Assembly (NCBI GenBank): GCA_015494005.1
Contig: WGCB01000142.1
Location: 1 to 18,700, forward strand
Direction of reading: 5' to 3'
From: Caldilineaceae bacterium
GTDB taxonomy: Bacteria > Chloroflexota > Anaerolineae > Caldilineales > Caldilineaceae
DNA: 18,700 nucleotides
Both the position numbers and the translations under genes were made by a program. Positions 5,633 to 14,927 of this stretch are shown here, in pieces. How positions within the stretch are numbered: the stretch's first letter is position 1; every line of letters starts with the position of its first letter. The notes under the pieces are model-generated. The model had not been told where the DNA came from. It saw nothing but the letters and a program-made list of their open reading frames with translations, and searched no databases.

Positions 5633-6772
5633 GTGAACGCGCTACCAAGCCTCACCCCGCCGGAGATCGCCCGCTACTCCCGGCACCTGATCCTGGGGCA
5701 GATCGGCATGACGGGCCAGCGGCGCCTGAAAGCCTCCCGCGTCCTCTGCGTGGGCACCGGCGGGCTGGGCTCTCCCCTGCTCATGTACCTGGCCGCCGCG
5801 GGGATCGGGCGCATCGGCATCGTCGACTTCGACGTGGTGGACGAGTCCAACCTCCAGCGCCAGGTGATCCACGGGACCGCCACCGTGGGCCGGCCCAAGG
5901 TCCAGTCCGCGGTGGAGCGCATGGCCGACATCAACCCCCACGTCCAGGTGGACGTCTACGAGGAGGCCCTCACCTCGGCCAACGCCCTGGCGATCCTGGC
6001 CGACTACGACGTCATCGTGGACGGGACCGACAACTTCCCCACCCGGTATCTGGTCAACGACGCCTGCGAGATCCTGGGCAAGCCCAACGTCTACGGCTCT
6101 GTCTTCGGCTTCGAGGGGCAGGCCTCGGTCTTCAACTATCAGGACGGCCCCACCTACCGGGATCTCTACCCGGAGCCGCCGCCCCCGGGCATGGTGCCCA
6201 ACTGCGCGGAGGGGGGCATCCTGGGGGTGCTGCCCGGGCTCATCGGCCTGATCCAGGCCACGGAGACCATCAAGATCCTGCTGGAGCTGGGTCAGGTCCT
6301 CTCGGGGCGTCTGCTCCTGTACGATGCCCTGGCCATGCGGTTCCGGGAGATCCGCCTGCGCAAGCGCCCGCATGCCCAGCCCGTCACCGAGCTGATCGAC
6401 TACGTGCAGTTCTGCGGACTCCAGCCCCCGGCCACGCCCAGCCCCAACGGCGCCTTTGCCCGCATCTCCGTCCAGGAGGCCAAGGAGCGGCTGGACGCGG
6501 GATGGCGCCCCTACGTCCTGGACGTTCGCAAACCCTTCGAGGCGGAGATCTCCCAGCTGGCCTTCACCCACCGGCTGCATCCCCACGAGACGGTGGGCCA
6601 GATCGTGGACGAGCTGCCCCGGGATCGGGACATCCTGGTCTACTGCCGGTCCGGGGTGCGCTCCGCGGAGGTGTGCGCGGAGCTGGCAGCCCTGGGCTTC
6701 CGCGCCCTGAACCTGGAAGGGGGGATCAACGCCTGGGCCCAGGAGATCGACCCGGCCCTGCCCGTCTACTGA
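5633..6772 (+). CDS. moeZ: ThiF/MoeB-like adenylyltransferase fused to a rhodanese domain (MoeZ type)
   Basis: 379 residues; GTG start chosen for the AAAGGAG five bases upstream and the typical family N-terminus (ARYSRHLIL). Residues 10-250 are an E1-like domain: nucleotide loop GTGGLG (41-46), Asp65 in IVDFDVVD, the NLQRQ segment (73-77), Lys89 and DGTDN (130-134) for ATP/Mg binding. Cys191 in PNCAEGGILGVLPG is the position of the conserved catalytic/thioester cysteine. Zinc-binding CxxC pairs of E. coli MoeB are absent, as in MoeZ-type proteins. Residues about 275-379 are a rhodanese domain with active loop CRSGVRS (Cys338), which would carry a persulfide. Known family role: adenylate the carrier's C-terminal Gly and sulfurate it to a thiocarboxylate. 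The natural partner is the Gly-Gly carrier at 3010-3276. It is separated from the operon by 153 bases holding a palindrome and a tandem repeat, so its expression may be adjusted separately. Confidence 0.93.
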   Translation: MNALPSLTPPEIARYSRHLILGQIGMTGQRRLKASRVLCVGTGGLGSPLLMYLAAAGIGRIGIVDFDVVDESNLQRQVIHGTATVGRPKVQSAVERMADINPHVQVDVYEEALTSANALAILADYDVIVDGTDNFPTRYLVNDACEILGKPNVYGSVFGFEGQASVFNYQDGPTYRDLYPEPPPPGMVPNCAEGGILGVLPGLIGLIQATETIKILLELGQVLSGRLLLYDALAMRFREIRLRKRPHAQPVTELIDYVQFCGLQPPATPSPNGAFARISVQEAKERLDAGWRPYVLDVRKPFEAEISQLAFTHRLHPHETVGQIVDELPRDRDILVYCRSGVRSAEVCAELAALGFRALNLEGGINAWAQEIDPALPVY

Positions 6773-6800
6773 GCTGGATCCTCCAGCCCCTCGCTGCAAA

Positions 6801-6833
6801 AAAGAGGCCCGCCTGGGATAGGCGAGCCTCTTT
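6801..6833. terminator. Bidirectional rho-independent terminator between convergent genes
   Basis: AAAGAGGC (6801-6808) pairs with GCCTCTTT (6826-6833), with an inner GCCT/AGGC pair and a GGGAT loop. On the minus strand the stem runs into TTTTTT, giving a classic terminator for the mutase gene operon end? more precisely for transcripts arriving from 6868; on the plus strand it can also stop transcripts from the gene ending at 6772. Confidence 0.85.
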
Positions 6834-6867
6834 CCGCGTGCTGGATTGGGGATGGGGCCAGGGGAGC

Positions 6868-8556
<1,689 letters not shown>

Positions 8557-8587
8557 GGGACGCTCCTTGTCGCTGAAAAAGGCAGAG

Positions 8588-8596
8588 ATGATAGCA
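8588..8596 (-). promoter_or_regulatory. Putative extended -10 promoter of the acyl-CoA mutase gene
   Basis: On the minus strand TGC precedes TATCAT (8588-8593), an extended -10 element matching 5 of 6 of the consensus. No good -35 is seen. The start would fall near 8581, about 25 bases before the ATG at 8556. Confidence 0.4.
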
Positions 8597-8791
8597 CGCG
8601 AGGTCACAGATGGCTCCGGGAAGCAGATGCCACGCGGCAAGCGGCGAAGGGATGAACGGGTGAAAGGGTGATCTGTTGACTGGTGGATTGGATGGCTAGT
8701 GGATTGGGTCCAGGCGAGCCGGGTTGCATCCGGCTACTTTGCCATCCTGCCTCCCGTGCATCCATCCGCCCTCACGGTTAGGCCCAAACGG

Positions 8792-9934
8792 TCACTCTCG
8801 CAGGACGCGCCGGCCGATGACCATGCGCAGGATCTCGCTGGTGCCCTCGCCGATGGCCATGAGCCGGTTGTCCCGGTAGATGCGCTCCACGGGATACTCC
8901 CGGCTGTAGCCGTAGCCCCCGTGGATCTGGATGGCCTGGTAGCAGACCCGCTCCGCCGCCTCCGAGGCGAAGAGCTTGGCCATGGCCGCCTCCTTGGTGA
9001 AGGGCCGGCCCCGGTCCTTGAGCACAGCGGCCTGGTAGATGAGCAGGCGAGACGCCTCCAGCTCCGTGGCCATGTCCGCCAGCTTGAACTGGATGGCCTG
9101 GAAGTCGGCGATGGGGTGGCCGAAGGCGTGGCGCTGCTTGGCGTACTCCCGGGCCGCTTCGAAGGCCGCCCGCCCCAGGCCCAGGGAGCAGGCCGCGATG
9201 CTGATGCGACCACCGTCCAGGGTCTTCATGAACTGGATGAAGCCCCCGTTCAGCTCCCCCAGCAGGTTCTCCGCCGGGATGCGGCAGTCCTGGAAGAAGA
9301 GCTGGCTGGTGACCGAGCCCTTCAGCCCCATCTTGGGCTCGTTCTTGCCGGGGATGAAGCCGGGGGTGCCCTTCTCCACGATGAAGTTGGAGATGCCCCG
9401 GGCGCCCCGCTCCGGGTCCGTGACCGCGGCCACGATGACCACGTCCGCGATGGCGCCGGAGGTGATCCACATCTTCTGGCCGTTGAGCACCCAGGAGTCG
9501 CCGTCCTTGACCGCGGTGGTGCGCAGGCCCGCTGCGTCGGAGCCGGCCTGGGGCTCGGTGAGGCCGAAGGCGCCCAGTCCCTTGCCCTGGGCCAGGTGGG
9601 TCAGGTACTTGCGCTTCTGGGCCTCGCTGCCGAACCAGAGCAGGGGCATGCAGGCCAGGGAGGTGTGGGCCGCGTAGGTGAGCCCGGTGGATCCGCAGGC
9701 CGCGGAGAGCTCCTCTACGGCCAGGGCGTAGCTGACCGTGTCCGCGCCCACGCCGCCGTATTCCTCGGGCACGGGCAGGCCCAGCAGCCCCAACTCGCCC
9801 ATCTCCTTGAAGATCTGGGCAGGGAACTCGCCTGTCTCGTCCGTGTGGTGGGCCAGGGGCGCCACCTTCTCCTGGGCGAAGCGGCGGACCATGTCTCGGA
9901 TGGCCCGCTGTTCGTCGTTGAGTTGGAAATCCAT
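8792..9934 (-). CDS. Acyl-CoA dehydrogenase, conventional short-chain/butyryl-CoA type
   Basis: 380 residues; ATG at 9934 has AGGAGG four bases upstream, so the longer open frame to 10096 is not used. It shows the complete canonical set: MDFQLNDEQRAIRDMVRRF start, GLTEPQAGSD (flavin/substrate loop, about 123-132), WITSG, DYGxGR-like LDGGRISIAA helix, QRHAFGHPIADFQAIQFKLADM, IQIHGGYGYSREYPVERIYRD, and GEGTSEI with catalytic Glu363. It should oxidise a short or branched acyl-CoA to the 2-enoyl-CoA and pass electrons to ETF. The base is at the EGT site rather than the isovaleryl-CoA site, so it is not an isovaleryl-CoA dehydrogenase by that criterion. It lies upstream of the mutase on the same strand with a 235-base gap and its own promoter, which fits a shared catabolic role. 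It contrasts with the two atypical homologues in the plus-strand block. Confidence 0.93.
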   Translation of the reverse strand: MDFQLNDEQRAIRDMVRRFAQEKVAPLAHHTDETGEFPAQIFKEMGELGLLGLPVPEEYGGVGADTVSYALAVEELSAACGSTGLTYAAHTSLACMPLLWFGSEAQKRKYLTHLAQGKGLGAFGLTEPQAGSDAAGLRTTAVKDGDSWVLNGQKMWITSGAIADVVIVAAVTDPERGARGISNFIVEKGTPGFIPGKNEPKMGLKGSVTSQLFFQDCRIPAENLLGELNGGFIQFMKTLDGGRISIAACSLGLGRAAFEAAREYAKQRHAFGHPIADFQAIQFKLADMATELEASRLLIYQAAVLKDRGRPFTKEAAMAKLFASEAAERVCYQAIQIHGGYGYSREYPVERIYRDNRLMAIGEGTSEILRMVIGRRVLRE

Positions 9935-10006
9935 GGAACCTCCTGGGTGTGGGGGAAGGCTTCCCCGAAGGATTACCCGCAGCTGACTTGCCGGATCGGT
10001 GGGGGC

Positions 10007-10015
10007 ATTATACCA
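10007..10015 (-). promoter_or_regulatory. Putative extended -10 promoter of the acyl-CoA dehydrogenase gene
   Basis: On the minus strand TGG precedes a perfect TATAAT (10007-10012). The -35 region is poor, as is usual for extended -10 promoters. Start near 10000, leader of about 66 bases to the ATG at 9934. Confidence 0.6.
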
Positions 10016-10162
10016 CGGGCAGGCGGGTTTGACGACGGAAACAAAGTGGACGCGGGACGAGCTGATTCGTTGCGCGCGGAAATCCAGACGCGCCAACGTG
10101 ACGCGAAAGGGCGAGGCAATCTGACAGGTCCTCTTGGGAGAAAGGTGCGAGTGGAAGGAAGC

Positions 10163-11263
10163 TCAGGCGGGCAGCCGCTTCTCCGTCTCGGGATCGAAGA
10201 GGTGCAACCGGTGGATATTCAGCATGACCGGGATCCGATCACCCGGGCTTGGCTCCACCCGAGGGCTCACCCTGGCGGTCAGGCTGCGATGCCCGGTGTT
10301 CAGGTCGATGATGGTCTCGAAGCCCAAGGGCTCCACCACCTCCACGGTCATGGGGACCACGGGGAACTCATCGCTGCCCGACACAGGCTCGCAGTGCAGA
10401 TCCTCTGGACGCAGGCCCAGCAACACCCGAGATCCAGAATAGTCCTGGAGGGCCCCGGCAAGCTCCCCGGGCACGGGCAGGCGCAGATCCGGCGCCACCA
10501 GCCAAAAGACGCCCTCGGTCCGCTGGAGCTCGCAGGGAATGAAGTTCATGGGCGGGCTGCCTACGAATCCGGCCACGAAAGTGTTGGCTGGTTGGTAGTA
10601 GATCTGCTTGGGCGTGCCGATCTGCTGCACCAACCCATCCCGCATGACCACGATGCGATCCCCCATGGTCATGGCCTCCACCTGATCGTGGGTCACGTAG
10701 ATCATGGTGGCCTGGAGTCGCCCATGCAGCTTGACCAACTCACTGCGCATCTGCACCCGGAGCTTGGCATCCAGAGCGCTGAGGGGCTCGTCGAAGAGGA
10801 AGGCGGCTGGCTGGCGAACGATGGCCCGGCCCAGGGCCACCCGCTGCTGTTGACCGCCGGAGAGCTGTCGGGGCTTGCGGTCCAGCAGTTCGGTGATGCC
10901 CAGGATCTCCGCGGCCTCCTTGATGCGCCGCTGGATGTCTGCCGCCGGGAACTTGCGCCGTTTCAGCCCGTAGGCCATGTTGCCGTAGACCGTCATGTGA
11001 GGGTAGAGGGCGTAGTTCTGGAAAACCACGGCCACGTCCCGATGGCGGGAGGCCACATGGTTGATCAGCCGATCCCCCAGGTAGATCTCGCCCTCGGTTA
11101 CCGTCTCCAGGCCGGCGATCATGCGCAGGGTGGTGGTTTTGCCGCACCCAGAAGGCCCCACCATGACCAGGAATTCCTGGTTGGCGATATCCAGATTCAT
11201 GTTTGCCACGGCATGCACGTCGCCGAATCGTTTGTGGACGTTGACCAGTTGAACCTCTGCCAT
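10163..11263 (-). CDS. ABC transporter ATPase, sugar-importer (MalK/UgpC/MsmK) type
   Basis: 366 residues. The nucleotide-binding domain (1-235) has Walker A GPSGCGKT (36-43), Q-loop Gln82, signature LSGGQ (134-138), Walker B FLFDE (155-159) and switch His192. The segment VFQNYALYPHMTVYGNMAYGLK and the C-terminal 130 residues with an OB/TOBE-type regulatory domain (LLGLRPEDLH near 290-300) mark it as a CUT1 carbohydrate-importer ATPase. It acts on the inner face of the membrane to power import. It starts 11 bases after the permease gene and so is the last gene of a binding protein-permease-ATPase operon. This is odd, because the other two genes are of the polar amino acid family, whose ATPases (GlnQ/HisP type) are about 240 residues and lack this C-terminal domain. 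It may have replaced the original ATPase or may serve several permeases. Confidence 0.92.
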   Translation of the reverse strand: MAEVQLVNVHKRFGDVHAVANMNLDIANQEFLVMVGPSGCGKTTTLRMIAGLETVTEGEIYLGDRLINHVASRHRDVAVVFQNYALYPHMTVYGNMAYGLKRRKFPAADIQRRIKEAAEILGITELLDRKPRQLSGGQQQRVALGRAIVRQPAAFLFDEPLSALDAKLRVQMRSELVKLHGRLQATMIYVTHDQVEAMTMGDRIVVMRDGLVQQIGTPKQIYYQPANTFVAGFVGSPPMNFIPCELQRTEGVFWLVAPDLRLPVPGELAGALQDYSGSRVLLGLRPEDLHCEPVSGSDEFPVVPMTVEVVEPLGFETIIDLNTGHRSLTARVSPRVEPSPGDRIPVMLNIHRLHLFDPETEKRLPA

Positions 11264-11274
11264 CGGGAACCGAG

Positions 11275-11922
11275 CTATGCCTCCAAGCGGTTTTCCAGGT
11301 ATTCGGTCAGGGCGCTGAGCACACTGGTCATGACCAGATAGATGGCCGCCACACCCAAATAGATCTCGAAGGCCCGGAACGTGGAATAGATGATCTGCTC
11401 ACCTCGGCGGAAGAGCTCCTCGATGGTCAACAGGGAGACCAGGGAGGAGTTCTTTAGGGTGATGATAAACTGGTTTGTGATGGGTGGGATCATCCGCTTG
11501 AGAGCCTGGGGCAACACGATGAAGGCCAGGGTCTCGAAGTAACTGGAATCCATCATGCCTGCCTCCCACTGAGGCTGGTCAATGGAGAGGATGGAGGCCC
11601 GGATGATCTCCGACACGTAGGCCCCGGTATTCAACCCCAATCCCAGAATACCTGCCGGCCAGGGTTCCAGGGCCACTCCGATGCTGGGCAGGCCGAAGTA
11701 GAGGATGAAGAGCTGCACCAGCAGGGGCGTTCCCCGGAAAATGGTCACGTAGAACCGGGCGAACTGGGAGAGGCCGGGGATCTTCGCCACCCGAAACAGA
11801 GCCAGGGTAAACCCGAGGATGGTGCCCAAGAGCAAGGACGCGCTGGTGATCAGGATGGTCACCAGTGCCCCTTCCAACAAGAGGGGGAGCTTTTCCCAAA
11901 GGATGGTCCAGTCGAGTGTCAC
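11275..11922 (-). CDS. Polar amino acid ABC transporter permease (HisM/GlnP family)
   Basis: 215 residues from a GTG at 11922 (MTLDWTILWEKLPLLLEGALVTI), which gives the family's usual length and N-terminus; a TTG at 11964 would add 14 residues and lacks a clear SD as well. About five membrane segments are visible (about 16-40, 55-75, 80-100, 175-200 region). The family EAA loop appears around EAGMMDSSYFETLAFIVLPQALKRMIPPITNQFI, where the ATPase docks. FRGTPLLVQLFILYFGLP and NTGAYVSEIIRASILSI are typical of this permease class. A single permease gene is present, so it probably forms a homodimer. It lies between the binding protein (134 bases upstream, with a strong hairpin in the gap) and the ATPase (11 bases downstream). 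Substrate not determined; amino acid or similar small polar molecule is likely. Confidence 0.9.
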   Translation of the reverse strand: MTLDWTILWEKLPLLLEGALVTILITSASLLLGTILGFTLALFRVAKIPGLSQFARFYVTIFRGTPLLVQLFILYFGLPSIGVALEPWPAGILGLGLNTGAYVSEIIRASILSIDQPQWEAGMMDSSYFETLAFIVLPQALKRMIPPITNQFIITLKNSSLVSLLTIEELFRRGEQIIYSTFRAFEIYLGVAAIYLVMTSVLSALTEYLENRLEA

Positions 11923-12000
11923 GATGGTTTCTGGCCTGGCTGAGGGGTGTGGATCGGTCAGCAACGAATGGGGGACGATTGTCCAGAGAGGAAGCTACCA

Positions 12001-12034
12001 CCCTGGGACAGGATCGGCCGGCCCTGTCCCAGGG
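12001..12034 (-). promoter_or_regulatory. Strong intercistronic hairpin between binding protein and permease genes
   Basis: A perfect 12-bp stem, CCCTGGGACAGG (12001-12012) with CCTGTCCCAGGG (12023-12034), encloses a 10-base loop. It lies between the end of the binding-protein gene (12057) and the permease start. No T-run follows on the minus strand, so rather than full termination it probably protects the 3' end of the binding-protein message or attenuates read-through. That would give the excess of binding protein common in ABC importers. Confidence 0.7.
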
Positions 12035-12056
12035 CAGTGCAATGCGCCATCGCCTT

Positions 12057-12935
12057 CTACTGGGAAGCCAACAGCCACTTCTGGTAGAGAGCGTCGTAGG
12101 TGCCGTCAGCCTGCATCTCTTCCAGTGCCTGGTTGATGGCGGCCAGCAGCTCCGCATCGCCATCGTGGACGGCGATCCCCAGGCCCACGTGGGAGAGGAA
12201 GTTGACTTCCCCATCCTCGTTCTTGACAATTTGCAGGTCCGAGCCGGTGTCCTTCAGATAGGCCAAGGTGTTCAGGTAATCATTGAGCACCACGTCCACC
12301 CGGCCTGCCTCCGCATCCACGAAGGATTCCAGGGTCTCTTTGTACTCCTTGCGCACCAGGTCAATGCCCTGGTCGATGAGCTCCTGGGCCAGCTTGTCCC
12401 CGGTGGCGCCGATCTTCACACCCACCCGGAGCCCAGCCAGATCCTCGGGCGTCTTCACCTTGTCCGCCAGCTCCGGCCGCACCACCATGACCAGGCCAGT
12501 CTCCATGTAGGGCGTGGCAAAATCCACCACTTCCTCCCGCTCCGGCTTGATGTACATGGCCGCAATGGTCATGTCCACCTTGCGGGTCTCTAGGGAGGGG
12601 ATCAGCGAGGCAAAGGGCATCTCTCGGAACTCCAGATCCACGCCCAGCTTGTCTGCGATATACTTGGCTGTGTCCACATCGAAACCCACCAGCTCGTTTG
12701 TCTCCGGATCCCGGAACTCGAAAGGCTTGGTGATGGCAGTCCCCACCACCAGCACCCCCTTCTCCTTGAGCTTGGCCAGGGTAAGTTCGTCCGTATCTGC
12801 CGGGGCTTCGGCCGGGGCCGCGCTTTCCCCCGCGGGGGCGCCTTCACCCGCGGCAGGCGGTGGGGGCAGGGTCTGGGTGCAGGCAGAGAGCACCAGGATC
12901 AGGGATAGGGCTACCAACAGCAACCAGCGTCGCAT
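12057..12935 (-). CDS. Amino acid ABC transporter substrate-binding lipoprotein (SBP family 3)
   Basis: 292 residues; ATG at 12935 has AAGGAGG eight bases upstream. Residues 1-19 are a lipoprotein signal: MRRW, hydrophobic core, lipobox LSAC with Cys19 as the lipidated residue. A Pro/Ala/Glu-rich linker (about 20-45) leads to a family 3 solute-binding domain (about 47-290): [24 protein letters not shown], the [15 protein letters not shown] signature, [26 protein letters not shown], and the two-lobe return [15 protein letters not shown]. The protein is exported and anchored outside the cytoplasmic membrane, where it captures the ligand and delivers it to the permease. The usual Arg that binds the alpha-carboxylate is not obvious in the expected RxxxVDF-like place (here REEVVDF), so the ligand is left open. 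First gene of its operon. Confidence 0.93.
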   Translation of the reverse strand: MRRWLLLVALSLILVLSACTQTLPPPPAAGEGAPAGESAAPAEAPADTDELTLAKLKEKGVLVVGTAITKPFEFRDPETNELVGFDVDTAKYIADKLGVDLEFREMPFASLIPSLETRKVDMTIAAMYIKPEREEVVDFATPYMETGLVMVVRPELADKVKTPEDLAGLRVGVKIGATGDKLAQELIDQGIDLVRKEYKETLESFVDAEAGRVDVVLNDYLNTLAYLKDTGSDLQIVKNEDGEVNFLSHVGLGIAVHDGDAELLAAINQALEEMQADGTYDALYQKWLLASQ

Positions 12936-13069
12936 GAGAGATCCTCCTTCTTGGGGTTGTGAATGGGCCAGAGAAGTTCGACAACAGGGGAAGAGCACGA
13001 AGAATCAGGTGGACGGGAGACGGTCCACGGTCCAGAACTGGGGGGCCTCATCAGTGGGGGGACACCGGT

Positions 13070-13088
13070 TGTCAACAGCCTTGTTGAC
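13070..13088. promoter_or_regulatory. Dyad operator overlapping the -35 box of the transporter operon
   Basis: GTCAACA (13071-13077) and TGTTGAC (13082-13088) are perfect inverted copies with a 4-base spacer. On the minus strand a consensus TTGACA (13070-13075) lies within it, though the matching -10 (GATGAG-like, 17 bases on) is poor. A repressor bound here would block the transporter operon. The dyad is seen; its role is inference. Confidence 0.4.
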
Positions 13089-13157
13089 GGTTGCAGAACA
13101 GGGGAAAGCGGTTGCTGTGGATCAGTGTCCGGCAGTTGTGAGTGTGTGGGGAGAAGC

Positions 13158-13186
13158 TTGTTGTTTGAAGAAAGGTCTACTACAAT
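13158..13186 (+). promoter_or_regulatory. Putative promoter of the carboxyltransferase operon
   Basis: TTGTTG (13158-13163, 3 of 6) is followed after 17 bases by TACAAT (13181-13186, 5 of 6). The transcript would start near 13193, about 110 bases before the ATG at 13303. Confidence 0.4.
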
Positions 13187-13302
13187 CAGCTGGTAATACT
13201 CTAGCACAGTTTCCAGGAATCGACAATCTTGGTCCCAGGACAAAACCACCTTCCGCGCCGGGAATCGTTCGGCGTTCGACAGTGCCGAAAGCCAATCAGC
13301 CC

Positions 13303-14913
13303 ATGGACATTCTCGAATCCCTCATCGACCCTCAGAGCCCGGAGTTCCAGGCCAACGCGGCCCACAACCGGGCCCTGGTCCAGGAACTGAAGGAGCGCCT
13401 GGAGCAGGTGCGTCAGGGTGGCGGGGAGAAGGCCCGCCAGCGCCACCGTCAGCGCAACAAGCTCCTGGTCCGGGAGCGGATCGACCGCCTCCTGGACCCG
13501 GGCAGCCCCTTCCTGGAGCTCTCCCCCCTGGCCGCGTGGGGGCTCTACGACGGCCAGGCCCCGGCCGCGGGGATCGTCACCGGCATCGGCCGCGTCTCCG
13601 GGCGGGAGTGCATGATCGTGGCCAACGACGCCACGGTCAAAGGGGGCACCTACTTCCCCATGACCGTGAAGAAGCACCTGCGGGCCCAGCAGATCGCGCT
13701 GGAGAACCATCTCCCCTGCATCTACCTGGTGGACTCGGGGGGCGCCTTCCTGCCCATGCAGGACGAGGTCTTCCCGGATGTGGACGACTTCGGCCGCATC
13801 TTCTACAACCAGGCGGTGATGAGCGCGGCCGGCATCCCCCAGATCGCCGCGGTCATGGGATCCTGCACCGCGGGGGGCGCCTACGTGCCGGCCATGAGCG
13901 ACGAGGCGGTCATCGTCCAGGGGACGGGCACCATCTTCCTGGGTGGGCCGCCCCTGGTGAAAGCCGCCACCGGCGAGGAGGTCACCGCGGAGGAGCTGGG
14001 CGGCGCGGACGTCCACACCCGCATCTCCGGCGTGGCCGACCACTTCGCGGAGGACGACGAGCACGCGCTGCAGATCCTGCGGGACATCGTGGAGAGCCTG
14101 AACAGGCGCAAGCGGGTGGAGCTGGAGCTGCGCCCACCGGAGGATCCCCGCTACGACCCTCAGGAGCTCTACGGCATCCTGCCGCCCACCTTCAAGACCA
14201 CCTACGACGTGCGGGAGGTCATCGCTCGCCTGGTGGACGGCAGCCGCTTCCGGGAGTTCAAGGCCCGCTACGGCGCCACCCTGGTCACCGGCTTCGCCCA
14301 CATCCACGGCTACCCGGTAGGGATCGTGGCCAACAACGGCATCCTCTTCAGCGAGTCCGCGCTGAAGGGCGCCCACTTCATCGAGCTCTGCACGGCCCGG
14401 CGCATCCCCCTGCTCTTCCTGCAGAACATCACCGGCTTCATGGTGGGGAAGGAGTACGAGGCCGGGGGCATCGCCAAGGACGGGGCCAAGATGGTCCACG
14501 CGGTGGCCAACGCCCGGGTCCCCAAGCTGACGGTCATCATCGGCGGCTCCTTCGGCGCGGGGAACTACGGCATGTGTGGCCGGGCCTACGGCCCTCGCTT
14601 CCTGTGGATGTGGCCCAACGCCCGCATCAGCGTCATGGGCGGGGAGCAGGCGGCCAACGTGCTCCTCACGGTGAAGCAGGACCAGCGGGCCCGCCAAGGC
14701 CAGCCCCCCATGACCCCGGAGGAGCAGGAGGCCTTCAAGCGGCCCATCCTGGAGAAATACGAGCGGGAGGGCAGCCCCTACTACTCCACCGCCCGCCTCT
14801 GGGACGACGGCGTCATCGACCCGGCCCAGACCCGGGATGTCCTGGGCCTGGCCCTCTCTGCCTGCCTGAACGCCCCGCTGGAGGAGACCCGCTACGGCGT
14901 CTTCCGCATGTGA
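13303..14913 (+). CDS. mccB: Acyl-CoA carboxyltransferase, methylcrotonoyl-CoA carboxylase beta subunit type
   Basis: 536 residues, the usual size of the 3-methylcrotonoyl-CoA carboxylase beta subunit, which moves the carboxyl group from biotin to the acyl-CoA in leucine breakdown. The ATG at 13303 gives the standard family N-terminus ([22 protein letters not shown]); no strong SD precedes it, and an in-frame GTG at 13282 is possible. The two crotonase-like halves each show their oxyanion glycine motif: [17 protein letters not shown] (from 186) and [20 protein letters not shown] (from 414). [22 protein letters not shown] (about 376-397) and the terminal YGVFRM are characteristic of the methylcrotonoyl/geranyl-CoA group rather than propionyl-CoA carboxylase. 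The biotin-carrying alpha subunit is not in the window. The gene is followed after 14 bases by the HAD gene, so they are probably cotranscribed. Confidence 0.93.
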   Translation: MDILESLIDPQSPEFQANAAHNRALVQELKERLEQVRQGGGEKARQRHRQRNKLLVRERIDRLLDPGSPFLELSPLAAWGLYDGQAPAAGIVTGIGRVSGRECMIVANDATVKGGTYFPMTVKKHLRAQQIALENHLPCIYLVDSGGAFLPMQDEVFPDVDDFGRIFYNQAVMSAAGIPQIAAVMGSCTAGGAYVPAMSDEAVIVQGTGTIFLGGPPLVKAATGEEVTAEELGGADVHTRISGVADHFAEDDEHALQILRDIVESLNRRKRVELELRPPEDPRYDPQELYGILPPTFKTTYDVREVIARLVDGSRFREFKARYGATLVTGFAHIHGYPVGIVANNGILFSESALKGAHFIELCTARRIPLLFLQNITGFMVGKEYEAGGIAKDGAKMVHAVANARVPKLTVIIGGSFGAGNYGMCGRAYGPRFLWMWPNARISVMGGEQAANVLLTVKQDQRARQGQPPMTPEEQEAFKRPILEKYEREGSPYYSTARLWDDGVIDPAQTRDVLGLALSACLNAPLEETRYGVFRM

Positions 14914-14927
14914 GGCCCTGGAATCCC

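Larger units (their letters stand above)
12936..13302. other. Divergent regulatory interval between transporter operon and carboxyltransferase
   Basis: About 370 bases without a gene between oppositely oriented start codons. It holds a TTGACA -35 element on the minus strand within a 7-bp dyad, and a plus-strand promoter candidate near 13158-13186. I see no RNA gene or small ORF with a ribosome binding site here. Confidence 0.6.

Noticed and set aside
8557..8640. N-terminal extension of the mutase to position 8640
   Set aside because: The extra residues do not match the family and the ATG at 8556 has a well-placed AAGGAG; the extension also covers the promoter candidate.
8683..8707. Two copies of GTGGATTGG between the mutase and acyl-CoA dehydrogenase genes
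   Set aside because: A short nine-base direct repeat with no relation to a promoter or start; may be chance.
8717..8735. AGCCGG/CCGGCT hairpin downstream of the minus-strand acyl-CoA dehydrogenase as a terminator
   Set aside because: Only six base pairs with a seven-base loop and no T-run on the minus strand; too weak to call.
9935..10096. N-terminal extension of the minus-strand acyl-CoA dehydrogenase
   Set aside because: The family start MDFQLNDEQ is at 9934 with AGGAGG directly upstream, and the extension covers the TATAAT promoter.
8699..11341. An 880-codon open frame on the plus strand across the acyl-CoA dehydrogenase and ATPase genes
   Set aside because: It spans two clear minus-strand genes and their intergenic gap, and its composition is that of a reversed GC-rich coding strand.
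11923..11964. TTG start for the permease at 11964
   Set aside because: It has no SD-like sequence, and the added residues are polar and unlike the family; the GTG at 11922 gives the normal N-terminus. It cannot be excluded.
12514..13302. Upstream extension of the carboxyltransferase frame
   Set aside because: It runs antisense to the binding-protein gene and through the regulatory region; the family N-terminus begins at the ATG at 13303.
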